Positions 35,601 to 47,193 of a DNA stretch of 64,000 nucleotides are shown piece by piece. The position numbers and the translations under genes were made by a program. The notes under the pieces were generated by a model. The model was not told where the DNA came from. It saw nothing but the letters and a program-made list of their open reading frames with translations, and did no database searches. The DNA is from Apostichopus japonicus (taxonomy: Eukaryota; Echinodermata; Holothuroidea; Aspidochirotida; Stichopodidae): the NCBI RefSeq assembly GCF_037975245.1, contig NC_092566.1, positions 930,001 to 994,000 of the forward strand, in the 5' to 3' direction. How positions within the stretch are numbered: the first letter of the stretch is position 1; each line of letters begins with the position of its first letter.

Positions 35601-38600
35601 GAAACCTAAAACTATACATTACAGCTAATAATATACCTCTGCAACATTAGACAATGAGTTCACTTGATCATTGAGGGGCGTTGGAAACGCTGGCAAAGTG
35701 AGAAGTTTTTCGCTGCTCATGGATTGGTCGATGGTGGAGGCACAGTTAGTTATATTCTGCTCTGAACCAGCCTGGAACATTGTGTAAGAAGCCCACGCTG
35801 AAAACAAACAAAATTATGACAAAAGAAGACCATTAGTATGTGTGAAACTTTGTCAAAATGTCACAGAAAGAAAATAAATACGATCACAGGTCACAGAACG
35901 GGAGGCAGAGCCGGGTGTGGCCAGGTGGAAAAATTACTTCCCCAGTTTGACCAAAAAAAAATCCTAAAAAGTGTCCTTTTCTATTTTGTTGTAGAAAGTA
36001 CCCTTCAGTCCATTTTGTCATGGAGGTAAAACAGATTTTGTCAGGACAGTTTTGAGGCAGTTTGTGGTTTATTTCCTGAAAGTAACATACTGGATGTATT
36101 TCATGTTAATCTTGATCTGGAGAAACTCCCAGGCTTTAACAAGTGACTGGTCTCTACATCCTGTTATTTGTATAACATCCTGAGTGTAACCAGGGAGTTG
36201 TTGTTTCCATAACAATTCTCCCGGTAACTAATACCAATTGCCTCTGACTCTTCTCCCCTTCATCTCTCAGGTGGTATTTTAATTTGTAGACACCTGTTGT
36301 ATAATATTGTTGTCTAGCAGTGAGTAACCAGGCACTTTGAATACAGAAGTCAAAAAGTGCAACAACTTCCAAACTTTATTTCCTCTCCTGAGTCAGATTT
36401 TGTATCAAGTTTGTTATAAGCATTTACTGGTTACTATTTTAGTTATTACCAAGAAAGGTATCATCTACATTCATTAGTTATTTTATTCATTCAACCAATA
36501 TCATACACACATGACGCTCATGTATTTGGGACAACATGCGTGCATGATTGGAGCAGAGGAAACTGAGCAATACAAGTAGCCAATAACTTTGAGAGATAGA
36601 ACTTCTAGTCAAGAATTTTCAGATTATCTTGCTAAATTTAAAGTGTGGTATAATAAGAGACACACGTACAGACACACTTTAAAAGTATACTCCAGTGGTC
36701 AAGTGCATTGTTGGTAATTTTTGGCATTTTATTGCTGAAAACCAATCATAATATTTTTTAAATTCAGACAAGTTTTCCTAATTATGTATCTGCATGGCAA
36801 CAGAAATTTTTGGGGGGGTTGAAAATATCAACATTGATCATGATGCAAAAATTATTTTCTTTAAAAAATACATATAGTATAAACACATTGCATTGTTTTA
36901 GAGCCTTGAATGCAGAGGACATTGACATTTAAAAGGTGTGAAGACTCAAGCAAAAGGAAACATCTAATGCCGGTAATCTGGCCTTGTTTCGAATGAGGTG
37001 TAACAGAAGTGTTAGACACCAGTGTACAGTCAGTACATACAGCTGAGGTCAATACCAACAGCACAGTGTACAAACAATACAGCCTAGCGATGGACATCTC
37101 AGGTCCAGCTAAAGATAACAAGGTATCACGTTTCATTACTGTACTGTCTGCAATTTACAGTGACTCTTGCAAAACATCACTTGCAAGCAACAGAAAGTTA
37201 ACTTTTTCAGATGGCCGCACGCAGTTTGGGGCGAGTCTTCAAAGCCTTTAGGTAAAGACATCACTCGTTGACAAAATTATGAAGTGAAAATGAAAGCGGT
37301 GAAATTCATAGCCACGATCACATCATAAAACAAATACTGTGATCTATTTCCTGTAGTAATCAAGGATTTATCTGGCACAAATATGTAAATTACAACTAAG
37401 TAACCATATATCTAAGGCAAAGAGGTAAGCTGACATGAGTTAGGATTAAGATATCAAGGTGGGGGATGATTTAACTCAGCACTGTGAAAATTCATATTTT
37501 TCTTCCTCTCTGTAATTGTCATTTTATCTGAGGTCTCTAAAAGACTTATATCAAGATGAGAAAAGATAACAGCATCTTCTCAAGCAATAAGTACAGAATT
37601 CAGAGTGCAGCTATTGAATCCATCATCTCCCACTTTAAATCAAAGGAATGTTTTCTACATCTTTCTATTTTGTCAGCCCATGGAGCTATTTATAGCTCCA
37701 TGCATGGTCAGCCCTTCATCTGTCCTTCAAAATAGAACAACTCTCTTTCTTTCTGTGAGAACCTTTTCTCCACCCTCCCTCAGGACTTCCTGTGACAAGT
37801 AACACTCTTATCTGGAAGAGATTACCTGCAGATTAAAACAGCTAATTAACTTGGTATTCTCATTGAATCATGGAGCTATAAACAGATTGACTTGCAAGGT
37901 CGACTGCATCAATTATTTACACCTATACAGTAACACCTTCTTAAAATCCCACAAGTTTTAAGTTACTGTGAGAAATGTCCAAAGGCAAACAGGATTTAGC
38001 AAATATCAACTTCAACACATCCCAATATAGGCAGACACATATAAGCCATTGCTACCTTTACTATGGTTTACTGTATTAAATGCTCCCAATCCAGCAGACA
38101 AGTAGACACATTGAAGTCTTAAAATATAATCCACATTTCCTGTACAGTAGGGTACAAACAGAACTAATGTGTAACATATTTATAATTGGAATATCAGTTT
38201 ATGAAAAAATTCCTATTGCAATTACATTGAAAGGGATGTCTAGGAAAAGTGGGCTGTAGAGGGGAGGGGTAAGAGAGGGAATGAGTTTGAGAGGGGTGGG
38301 GTTAGAGGTTGGGGAGGATATGGAGGACAATTAACAGAACCAAAATTATTCATATAATGTGCCATGGTTTAATCATACTTCCTTTGACTTCTGTTGAACT
38401 TTGACTTCAACCAAGCAATCAGCATCCACATATTATGTATGAAATATGTTTATGTTCACATAGATTTACACCCTTTGATCTCTGTTGACCTGCCATGACA
38501 TACTGTGTGTCACTCCCCCAAAAGTAAAAAAAAGTTTGCAGAATTCAGTACTGGGAATCCACCTACAGATATTACGTTTGGGGATTGTCATGTTTACAAT

Positions 38601-41600
38601 GTTGGTACAGTATATCACACACACACACACACACATACACATACATATTAGGGTTCTTACAAAGAAAACTGATTTAACCAATCTTAGATGTTCAAGATTT
38701 AGGCCCAGCGGGAAACATTTTTCACAAGCTGGGCTAATTGAACAATGGGGCCTATACTGAATAAGTGCATGTAGTTTAAAATGGTTTCTCAAGGATTATC
38801 AGCCTCTAAGGCAGACAAGGAAATATGATTTGTTACATGACGATTTGCTAGCATTATTTTGTTGAACATAAATAACATAGTCAACTTTGAGAAACTTCAA
38901 ACTGACCTCCTGGGAACCCTGTATCTTGATGTTTACGAGTCCGATACTCTCTGGCTTTCTCCCGATTGTAAGTTCTTAGTCTCGCCTTCTCCTCTTCTGA
39001 TAAAGAAGCTCTCTTTTCCTTCATTTGGATCCTGACAATCAAAAACAAGAATAAAGGATAAAGTACTAACAGATAAATTTGATTTCAATCCATACCTCCC
39101 GTCATCCAGATCAGAATTTTCTCTAGCAATATAATTGCTACAAGATAACATCACAAATACAATGTGCTTTGTTACAGCTAGTACAAAAATTAACTTTCGA
39201 GTACATTTTTTTAAATCAATATTTACGGTACTGTGTGTTTAATGTTAATGTTAATAAACCTTCCCTCAGTCCAGCTTTCGCTGGTTCCTAATCGCAGGGT
39301 TCAATCAGTATGTACATTGCAATTCGGACCCAGAACTATGGGTTCAACACTGCTCATTCTGATGTGTACTATACATGGCACTAGAACTACTACCTGTTAC
39401 ATGATCTGTGAAGGGATTAAAGGCATTGAAGACTCGCCCCAAACCGCGTGCGGCCATCTGAAAAAGTTAACTTTCCGTTGCTTTCAAGTGACGTTTTGTT
39501 CCTGTCGCTACAAAATGCAGACAGAAATGAAACCTCATACCTTGTTATCTTTAGCTGGACCTGAGATGTCCATCGCTGTATTGTTTGTACACTGTGTTGT
39601 GGGTATTGACCGCAGCTGTATGTACCGACTGTACACTAGTGTCTAATTACTGATGGTAGCAAGCTGTGTGTGTATTTTCTGGGATCGATGGTGGTGTTTA
39701 ACACTTCTGTTACACCTCATTCGTAACTAGGTCAGATTACCGGTATTAGACAGGTTTTTTTTTTGTGCGAGTCTTCACACCCTTTAATTTTGAATTGAAT
39801 TGGGGCAGGCAAGCTAACAGAGGTTAAGTTACAGTGTTACACCATCAGGTCTGGAGGTCAAACTTAATGATCATAACTGGCAGTGTAAATAAATTCATCT
39901 GAAATTAAAAAATCTGAGTATCTGGCTAGGTCTACAGTACTCCATACTGTGTATGTGCTGACACAGGGTTGTCCCTAAATTCTGCTTATTAATCAATTAT
40001 TTTATGTAACAACCACCAAAAACCTCTATATCAAGGACCTATCAGCTCTGCTTTGATGATCACTTGTTGGTAGAGACTTCATAATTCCGAATTATAAGCT
40101 ACATATCTCTATTTCAAAGGCTAGTCCAGAGGAAAATATATTTACCACTGATGAGTGAGGAACTTATTCTTAACAATTCAAGGTGCCAGGTCAAACAATA
40201 AATTAAAAATATAAAGACAAACAGACATTGGATCAAAGTCTCTTATTTCCCTGGTTGTGTTGTTCCATTTATTTATTGGGTATTTTACAGCAACACAAAA
40301 TACACACATGTGCTTGTTGTTATTTACAGAGATTATTCAGAAAATGACAAGGACATATATTTCACATCCCTTAATTATTTTAATTTTTGATTTAAAGTTT
40401 GTGAGAGAGTTTACCATAGGTTACCTCATCGTCAGGTGTGTTTTTTTTTTCAAAGAGCGACAATTTTGTTTAACTGTAAAATACCCCTAATAAATAAATG
40501 GAACAATCCAACTGGGGATATAATAGACTTGATCCATTTTGCTATTATAATGCAACTATGACGTCACACCTGTTTGCTTAAAGTTACCTCATGATACAAA
40601 CTGTGACAATTTCAACTATCAATATATTGGAAATTCAATGTAGGAATTGCTTACAAGTTTCACCAGAAAGCTAGTATATGTTTTTCTTTCATTAGTAAAT
40701 CAATAGTTTTCCTGGACCATATATGCCTTTAATGAAGGGAGCCCTACCTACTGTTTTACTTGGATATAGCTGCAGCTATATCCAAGTAAAACAGTAGGTA
40801 AAACAGATTTATTTTCTTACAAACCTGGATATCCAACCGGTTGGATATCCAGGTTTGTAAGAAAATAAATCATCTTGTTTGAAGTCATACTTACTTCAAG
40901 TGAACAGTGTATACACTGTTAGAGCTCTGTTTATAAATAAGGACAGTACCTAAGTAGTAGCCTACAAAGTATGTGGCATCGCCAAGGGGTGGCCTAGGGG
41001 GCATGCACGTGCCCTCCCAAAATAATTGTGCCCCCTCAGGTTCCCCCCAAGAAGGGATCTGTAGTGTTCAAAAAAAGTTTTTTGACAAAGGACGAAATGA
41101 TTATGTTCATCAGTTAAACTTCTTTCCAGCAACCATCACAATAACCAGTTGTTTTCTCCCTGACAAGGTCACAGAGGCCCCAGCATGAATGGCTAGTGCT
41201 TATAAACTTCACTACTTCCCTGCATAAATTTCAATTTTAATTTTCAACACTCTTATTTAAACACATTATCAAAGCAAACAGGTTCATTTCCATGTTTGTA
41301 TAACATTTTCATCCGCCTCAATTACAAACATAAATATCGGACAGACTAAAAAGAAAATTCTTGAACATAAAGTTACTTCAAGTTGCAAAATATAGCACCA
41401 GATTGCATCTAAGGACCCATATTAGTCCAAAATTTCTCAAAGGGGAGGGGACACCCCTTAGACCCCTCCCCCAGGACGGCAATCACAAATAAGCATTGTG
41501 CCCCTAATAAATGCTGTGCCCCCCCCCCCCCAGATTGAAACGTCTGGCGACGCCACTGAGCCTGTATAATTTGTAATACCACTCTTTATACTTTCAAACA

Positions 41601-42314
41601 TTACATTGTAAAAGAAAATTGCCCCGATAACTGAACTATATGTTTTGTGCCAAAAGTGAAAATTTAAAAGAGATGGAAAATAAGTGGCACCATAGGGCCT
41701 AGGCTAGGTCTAGTCCATTTTGCTACTAGCTGTACATATATATATAATCAAAGACAACCCTGGAACTAGACCAATACCCGAGGATGGCACTCAATTTGAC
41801 TCAGTGTCAGTTACATAGTCCATCGATTCCCCACCTTTCCCCCACATTTTCTAAGCCCATGCACCAATTAGTTACATTTGATCTTGCCCTACCTCCATCT
41901 CTCACGAAGTCTTGATTTTTCTTCAGGTGTCATTTGAGCACGTTTCCTTGCTAGTCTCTCTCTTTGCTGCTTGCGGATTAGTTCTTTCTTCTCTTCTGGT
42001 AGGTACATTCTCTTCAGTCTGACTCGCTCCCTGTTCTTTTTGTTTTCTAATTCTTTCTCTTTGGGCGTCATGAATGCCCTTTTAAGAGCCATGTACTCTC
42101 TTCCTCTTTTGCGCTCCATTTCTAGTTTATCAGTTGGCATGTAGGCCCGGCGTATTGCAGCACACTCCCTATTTCTCTCTCTACTTTGGTTTAACTTTTC
42201 TCCTGGAGAAAGGTTTGCCCCTTGAATTTCTTGCAAGCTCCTTGGCAGGTCCCTGATGTATGCCCCCTGACAGATCGGTGGAACTACTCTAGTCAGCTGT
42301 CCCTGTTCCATCAT
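29630..42314 (-). CDS. STPR domain plus domesticated Crypton recombinase (DUF3504-like), 998 aa
   Basis: Seven minus-strand exons join in frame: 42314-41893, 39031-38907, 35797-35637, 34861-34741, 33887-32832, 32317-32037 and 30460-29630 (TAA). Residues about 43-175 form 5-6 copies of a basic 23-residue repeat (for example RERLARKRAQMTPEEKSRL), matching the STPR DNA-binding domain of FMBP-1 and ZNF821. Residues about 320-410 and 435-525 are two related helical blocks (IINDPAFEKANTAFVRRLE and IIHDPDFEFANRVCKANM) like the N-terminal core-binding part of Crypton-derived DUF3504 proteins (QRICH1, ZMYM2-4, KIAA1958). Then come LLNLCMFNVIFYLCQSITHG, CPVSNLNKYLAKL and, near residues 680-705, WYQVNIPMGSRKIQ and YSNLSIQQTPLE, where active families have a YxNHSxRxT-like catalytic motif. 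His and Arg are replaced, so recombination is unlikely; a DNA-binding regulator is plausible (inference). The tail has nine DHPLQDAEGR-type repeats. No zinc finger is seen. Confidence 0.8.
29632..29905 (-). repeat. 30-bp coding minisatellite
   Basis: Nine copies of a 30-bp unit in the last exon of the STPR/Crypton-like gene encode (D/E)HPL(Q/R)DAEG(M/R). The stop codon TAA falls directly after the last QDAE. The plus strand is also open through the array, which gives shadow frames. Confidence 0.93.
32335..32831 (-). repeat. Intronic tandem copies of the end of exon 5 with its donor
   Basis: Downstream (minus strand) of exon 5 of the STPR/Crypton-like gene, the last ~60 bp of that exon plus its GTAAGG donor recur about four more times at ~100-bp spacing, with matches near 32725, 32635, 32525 and 32410. 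Two copies keep coding-like sequence (NEYAAWQSTYQDRMPELLG against NNEYVAWQSTYQERMPELVG) and a donor; two have a ~24-bp deletion and GT changed to TT at the donor. Confidence 0.88.
36933..37247 (+). mobile_element. MITE family E copy 1 (TTAA-flanked)
   Basis: A 315-bp element in intron 2 of the STPR/Crypton-like gene begins AAGGTGTGAAGACTCAAG after TTAA and ends GGGGCGAGTCTTCAAAGCCT before TTAG. Internal stretches (GCGATGGACATCTCAGGTCC, AGCTAAAGATAACAA) match the copies at 39421 and 43147. It is shorter because part of the right arm is missing. The open frames here come from the element. Confidence 0.85.
38614..38646 (+). repeat. (CA)n microsatellite
   Basis: CACACACA run with TACACATACATA at its end, in intron 2 of the STPR/Crypton-like gene. 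Confidence 0.95.
39421..39783 (-). mobile_element. MITE family E copy 2 (TTAA-flanked)
   Basis: A 363-bp element in intron 1 of the STPR/Crypton-like gene starts AGGCATTGAAGACTCG and ends CGAGTCTTCACACCCT, with TTAA on both sides (39417-39420, 39784-39787). It is in inverse orientation to the copies at 36933 and 43147. A 137-codon plus-strand open frame across it is a shadow. Confidence 0.88.
40745..40800. repeat. Perfect 56-bp palindrome
   Basis: Two 28-bp arms (TACCTACTGTTTTACTTGG then ATATAGCTG, followed by its exact complement) have no spacer. It lies in intron 1 of the STPR/Crypton-like gene, five bases before a second perfect palindrome. Confidence 0.98.
40806..40871. repeat. Perfect 66-bp palindrome
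   Basis: Two 33-bp arms (GATTTATTTTCTTACAAACC then TGGATATCCAACC and its exact complement) have no spacer. A further 18-bp perfect palindrome, AACAGTGTATACACTGTT, follows at about 40903-40920. Nothing coding is seen in it. Confidence 0.98.
40974..41563. mobile_element. Possible non-autonomous element (GTGGCRTCGCCA ends)
   Basis: The left end GTGGCATCGCCAAGGGG and right end CTGGCGACGCCACTG are inverted relatives (GTGGCRTCGCCA). Both are next to G/C-rich tracts (GTGCCCCCTC, CCCCCCCCCC). The interior includes AGCACCAGATTGCATCTAAG and GGGGACACCCCTTAGACCCC, which also occur in family B elements. Boundaries are approximate and it may be two fragments. Confidence 0.55.
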
Positions 42315-42346
42315 TTCGCCAAACTCAGCGCTACTTCTGCGGCCAT
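42311..42346 (-). promoter_or_regulatory. 11-codon upstream ORF overlapping the main start
   Basis: On the minus strand ATGGCCGCAGAAGTAGCG begins an 11-codon frame that ends in TGA at 42313-42311. That TGA overlaps the two adjacent ATGs (AAATGATGG) that start the STPR/Crypton-like gene. Both the uORF ATG (G at +4) and the second main ATG (A at -3, G at +4) have reasonable contexts. This is a termination-reinitiation arrangement if the 5' UTR includes it. Confidence 0.45.
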
Positions 42347-43146
42347 CTAAGCTGCTAATGATCTACCTTCTATTTGGTTAAAAATATCTCCTTCAAGTTG
42401 TTTTTCTCTGATAAACTTAGGCTAGAGTGTAATACTATCACGGGGGTTCAGTACTTGGTGATATGCACGGAACCAACACGTCGCAGTTACCGTCCGCATG
42501 ATATTAGGCTACTGTACAGCACTGTTGGTATCGATGGTTACTTGCATTCGTATACGGAGAGCGCTCTGAACACTTCTACTTTGTAGGCAAAGTAACAAAG
42601 GCGGCGTACCGACAGACAGACTGACACTAGCATAAATTACTGACGCACATACATCAGACTTTGAGATCCAGTCGTTCGATATAATACATTTAGATCTGCT
42701 GTATATAACCAAGTCATTCAAAACAAACCAATTTTTCTTTTTTAGTGATTATTTATATTGGTTATATAATAATAAATTTTTCTATTCCATATGAAGCGGA
42801 ATGCACATACCTATTGTAAGTTCTCCATTTTGGAGGACTTCATCAGTTGTGAAGTCTACCAATATTGTTGCCATAAACAATTTAGCTGAATTTTTAGCTT
42901 GCAAGCGTGTACCTCGATTTGGTAACAGCTATTCATATTTAATGTACGGGCCTCATTGCATTGAAGGTAGCAGCCACTAGGAGCAGACACTAACAGCAGT
43001 CACTAAGAGAAAAAGAACAGTAAGACATGGCACACAATATTGCCACTGCGGTCGCGTGTGTGTATTATGCAGATATCGCGGTCGTGTGTGTGTTGTTCAA
43101 TTAGTGCATAAATACCATAAGAAAGGTATCGTTTTCTCTCGATTAA

Positions 43147-43597
43147 AGGGTGTGAAGACTCGTGCAAAAAAAAAGAAACGTCTAATGCCGGTAATTTGAC
43201 TTAGTTTCGAATGAGGTGTAACAGAAGTGTTAGACACCACCATCGATCCCAGAAAATACACACACAGCTTGCTATATCGTCACTAATCAGACAGTGTACA
43301 GTTAGTACATACAGCTTCAGTCAATATACCCAAAGCACAGTATACAAACGATACAGCGATGGACATATCGGGTCCAGCTAAAGATAACAATTCAGGTATC
43401 ACGTTTCATTACTGTCTGCATTTTGTAGGGACACGAACAAAACGTCACTTGCAAGCAACATAAAGTTAACTTTTTCAGTTGGCCGTACGATGGTGGTGGG
43501 ATCGATGGTGGTGTTCAACACTTCTGTTACACCTCATTCGAAACTAGGTCAAATTACCGGCATTAGACGTTTCTTTTTGGGCGAGTCTTCACACCCT
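43147..43597 (+). mobile_element. MITE family E copy 3 (full length, TTAA target site)
   Basis: A 451-bp element has TTAA at 43143-43146 and 43598-43601 and starts AGGGTGTGAAGACTCG and ends CGAGTCTTCACACCCT. The inverted termini extend about 100 bp on each side with few mismatches, through CGAATGAGGTGTAACAGAAG to CCATCGATCCC. A TTAA duplication is typical of piggyBac-type transposition. No transposase is encoded. Confidence 0.92.
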
Positions 43598-44159
43598 TTA
43601 ATAATACGTTGTATTGGCCCCAAATATGCTAGATATTCAAATATGGCCACTTTTGGTCAAAATTCTTAAACTGTTTTTATTACAACCTTCAAGGACATTT
43701 TCCTCACTGGGACATTCAGTCATCTTGTGTGTTCCTAAAAAAATGTCTGAGAACAATTTGGAGAGTAAAGACCTCCAGGAAAGTACTTAATTATAGCCAT
43801 AACAACTCCCTGATTATAGCGTGCTATAACCCCGATACCGACCTCTCCAAAATGGCGGTATATACGTAATGTGTAAAAAAAAATTTCCTTCAAAATCGAT
43901 TAATTTGAGTTATCGGGCTGTATATAAGTAATGTGTTATGATCTAAAAAGGTTTCTTATTTTCAAAATCGATTCATTTGAGTTATCGACCTAGATAAGTT
44001 CGGTTAGCACCACATTAAAGTAGAAAGGTTCCTCTTTCACGTGGTATATCTTTACTATCGGTTACAAAGCCGATTTCTCGACCAAATGTTTGTCGTTATG
44101 GCATCGTGGGGTCTATGAGTTTGAGAAATCATAGAAAAGCTGCTTTTAATAGAATAAGG

Positions 44160-44640
44160 AGGTAAACATTAAAACGGCTTGCTATATGCCATAAGTAGCC
44201 TACGTTGAAGAGGTATCCTGGGCTAGTTTCAGGATTGTTGCTTGGTTTGTTGAATTTCTTGACTTTCTTTGATCTACCAACTTTCGCTTCGTGACCTATT
44301 TTGCCACACTCGTTGAAGGCTTTGTTTTTAAACAAAGTGGTGAGTTATTCGTACCCCGGCAATGATAACAGACAGTCCTTTGCCCGGCCTTGCGATTTGT
44401 CTTTCCGCGTTTCCTTCGTCCATTGGGAATTAATTGTACGCGCTCTCCTCAGAAGTTTCGACGTCAGTCGCTTGCTGAAATGTTTGCTTCAAGTCGTCCG
44501 CATCTTTCGATGCAGTCTCTAGGCCTATAGCAATTTCCAATGCCGGTCGAATTTGATAACATATTTCTTTGGAAGCCGTCATTGTTAATTCCACAAACCA
44601 ATCTACCTCGAAGTATGTTATTTTAAAGTTGTGCTTTATA
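44160..44640 (-). pseudogene. Decayed Ty3/gypsy gag fragment
   Basis: Read on the minus strand in shifting frames, this contains GRLVCGINNDGFQRNML, then (another frame) ALEIAIGLETASKDADDLK and a stop after SEESAYN, then CYHCRGTNNSPLCLK, then FNECGKIGHEAKVGRSKK. This order (VCGIN...Q, ALE-A--ETASKDA, two CCHC-like knuckles, basic run) is that of gypsy-like Gag proteins. At least two frameshifts, a stop and replaced knuckle cysteines show that it is dead. No pol or LTR was recognised nearby. Confidence 0.75.
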
Positions 44641-44682
44641 TACTGCTATACAGCTCTTAATTCCGCTACGTAGAAAGAAACG

Positions 44683-45037
44683 GAGGGGAGGGGGTGTCCC
44701 CCTCCCCTTTGGAAATTTTTTGCATTTCCAGGTGGCCTCAGATGTAATTTGGTGCAATATAGCACACTTCAACACCCACTCCATTTTGTAAATAATTTTG
44801 CATTTTCACCTGGCCTTAGATGCAATTTGGTGCTCCAAATGAGATTTTTTTCTGCCAAAATGTTCTGAGCACCAAGGGCAGTTAGTTCCTAAAATGACGA
44901 ATGTGGTTATCATTTATTGAGAAATGAAAAAGGGGTTTTCTGACTTGCGAAGCGAGGGGGGGGGGCGGAATGATACTTCCGCCCCCATATTTTTCACTGG
45001 GGGCTGGCGCCCCCAGCACCCCGGTTCCTTCGCCCTT
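44683..45037 (+). mobile_element. MITE family B copy 1 (left end damaged)
   Basis: Shares with 52227-52577 the segments TTTTGCATTTCCAGGTGGCC, AGATGCAATTTGGTGCTCC, AAAAAGGGGTTTTCTGACTT and GGGCTGGCGCCCCCAG, ending GGTTCCTTCGCCC. The GGCGTAGGAA left end is not intact. Confidence 0.8.
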
Positions 45038-47193
45038 GGTTAAACTCGTCTAATTTTACAAATAGCCGGGACATTTTGACAAAAAACAGATATTGAAATT
45101 ACACTGGAAAGAATCTCGTCGCCAATTTATGTAACATTCCCGTTTTAAAACACCACATGAAATCACACTAAAGAATGTAGGTATTTTGTGCAGGCACGTC
45201 TAATGATCTATTTTAGGGTTAAATCACAAGTGAGTTAAAACGTGTATATCACATGAAAGAACAACATATCATCTCTATTATGGTACAATTTTTGGCTATT
45301 TACAGTATGCATAGCGTGAGTAAGGAAAAGGAACAGTCTTGGTATTATCTGCTAATATAGTTGCTGCCCAGTTTCCCGCCACAGCGTACACAGCGCTCGT
45401 CACAGTGTGCAAACATCAGTGTCCAACCTCTCGTAACGTTGATGTATACACTATAGACTGCTGAAAGTGTCTACTGTTATTGGCTGCTACCTTCAAACAA
45501 GTGCACATCAATAACACAACCAGTAAATACTATAGTAGACCTGGTTCTAGTAGTAACATATCTCAATCCCAGGTAAAATCATCACAACCAAGCATTAAAC
45601 TACCCGTGTACGTACAGTTATTTCCTTACATGACTTTTACTCCTGAAATTCAGACGAGGTTACATCTACTATTGTGTCTTTCTGGCCACAATAGCTGTAT
45701 AACATATGTGTCCACTGTCCAATCGATTTCATTTGTGTAGGACTAACTGTTGCCTACCAAAAGCAAATATTATCTTCGCTGTAACTAGCTAGGCTAGGCC
45801 TAAGAACTAACTTCAGTGATGTATTGCAAGTACATATTGACATTTACTACTTACTTACTCTTAAAGTCTAAGGAATGGGAATAACACGGTATGTATAGAC
45901 GGTATGTCTAAAAAGCTTTACCCCAAACAAGTATCGTCGTTGAAGTAAAGAATTCTTTTTGTAAATTGCCTATGCATAGCCTAGGCCTAGATCAATATGC
46001 CTAGGCCTTACGAGTATGCTAGCCTACATCAAAATTTTCAATGTTTCCCTATAAGTATTACCGTTTAATGTTAGGCTAAGTATTATAAGCTTCCTCACAC
46101 ATGTCAGTGAAGTCTTAAAGTCTTTAAGTTTAGCACTAAAGCAATTGCAACCGAAGCTAGCCAGGGCAAAAAATATGTTTGACCTCTAAATTTAAAGCTA
46201 CAATTTGCTTTGATGTTAACAAGGTCCAAAACAGTGCAAATAACTTACTTATTAAAGTTGACATATAAACACCTCCTCACACCCAGGTAGCCAGTACAGC
46301 TTTAAACTAAATCAACTAAACATACTGACTTTTTCCTGACCACCTATGAATGGATATGGCTGGAGATGAAATGTTATGAATTGTTAGTCAAATTAGATGA
46401 GGGATATTGGCCTGTCTGAACTATTGTAGAATCAAGGAATAGAATGAGATAGAGTGGTTTAAATAGTGAATGACTGGAGATGTATAAATGGATTAATAAC
46501 AAGGTTTTAATGTTTGGTCTCTCTGATCAAGCCATGTAATATTCTGACAAGTTGTAGAGACACTCGAGAGAAACGCAACTTTACACCATGGTAGTGTATG
46601 CTCTACTGATATATTTATTCCTCTTGCATCTTCACAAACAGTTGACCAGTTGACCCTACAAAGTGACCAGACATTAATGCCAAGAGACTAAATGTGGTTT
46701 ATATGACTGCTCCTAGTTATTGAGTAATTATTATAGATTAACCAGTCCAAAAAATAAGTTTGTGGCCCAAATATTTTATTTCTTAATCAAGTTGATCCTA
46801 TAGCCTGAGCTGAGTTATTTCATAGTAGCAACTACATGTCCTATCCTTGATTTAACATGTATCGGTATGGTATTGCCAGATAACAGCAAAAACAGCATAA
46901 CAGTAAACCATGTATATCATACCTGTGACAACAATCAGAGTTGCACGGTTGTAGGGTTGCCAAAGGATCGCTGTCCAGATTAATCTAAGCATCTACAGGT
47001 GACGAAACAAAACTGTCTGCATTGCAAATACTTTGACTGATAAAATAAATGTCTGATTTAATTGATTATTAACATTTTCTTAAAATATCTTATATTTTGG
47101 GTTAATTGCAGTTCATAAACCAATATATGTTGAGGCTTGCAGAACAGATGACTAGATGAGATAATATAACATATAAAATATTTTCATCCTCAG

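Larger units (their letters stand above)
42347..47193. other. Intergenic region between divergent genes
   Basis: About 4.8 kb between the minus-strand STPR/Crypton-like gene and the plus-strand membrane-protein gene. It contains MITE copies (43147-43597, 44683-45037) and a gag relic (44160-44640). GTTTCCCGCCACA at about 45369 resembles an E2F site, and CAG|GTAAAA at 45572 could be the donor of a 5' UTR exon for the downstream gene. Neither is proven. Confidence 0.4.

Noticed and set aside
36861-39646. Open frames of 91 codons (minus) and 137 codons (plus)
   Set aside because: Both come from family E MITE copies and share the peptide LSLAGPEMSIA; this is element sequence, not a gene family.
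45480-45572. Possible first coding exon of the 176-aa membrane protein
   Set aside because: CAG|GTAAAA at 45572 would join in phase to the 47194 exon, but there is a stop at 45462-45464 and no in-frame ATG after it. At most it is 5' UTR.
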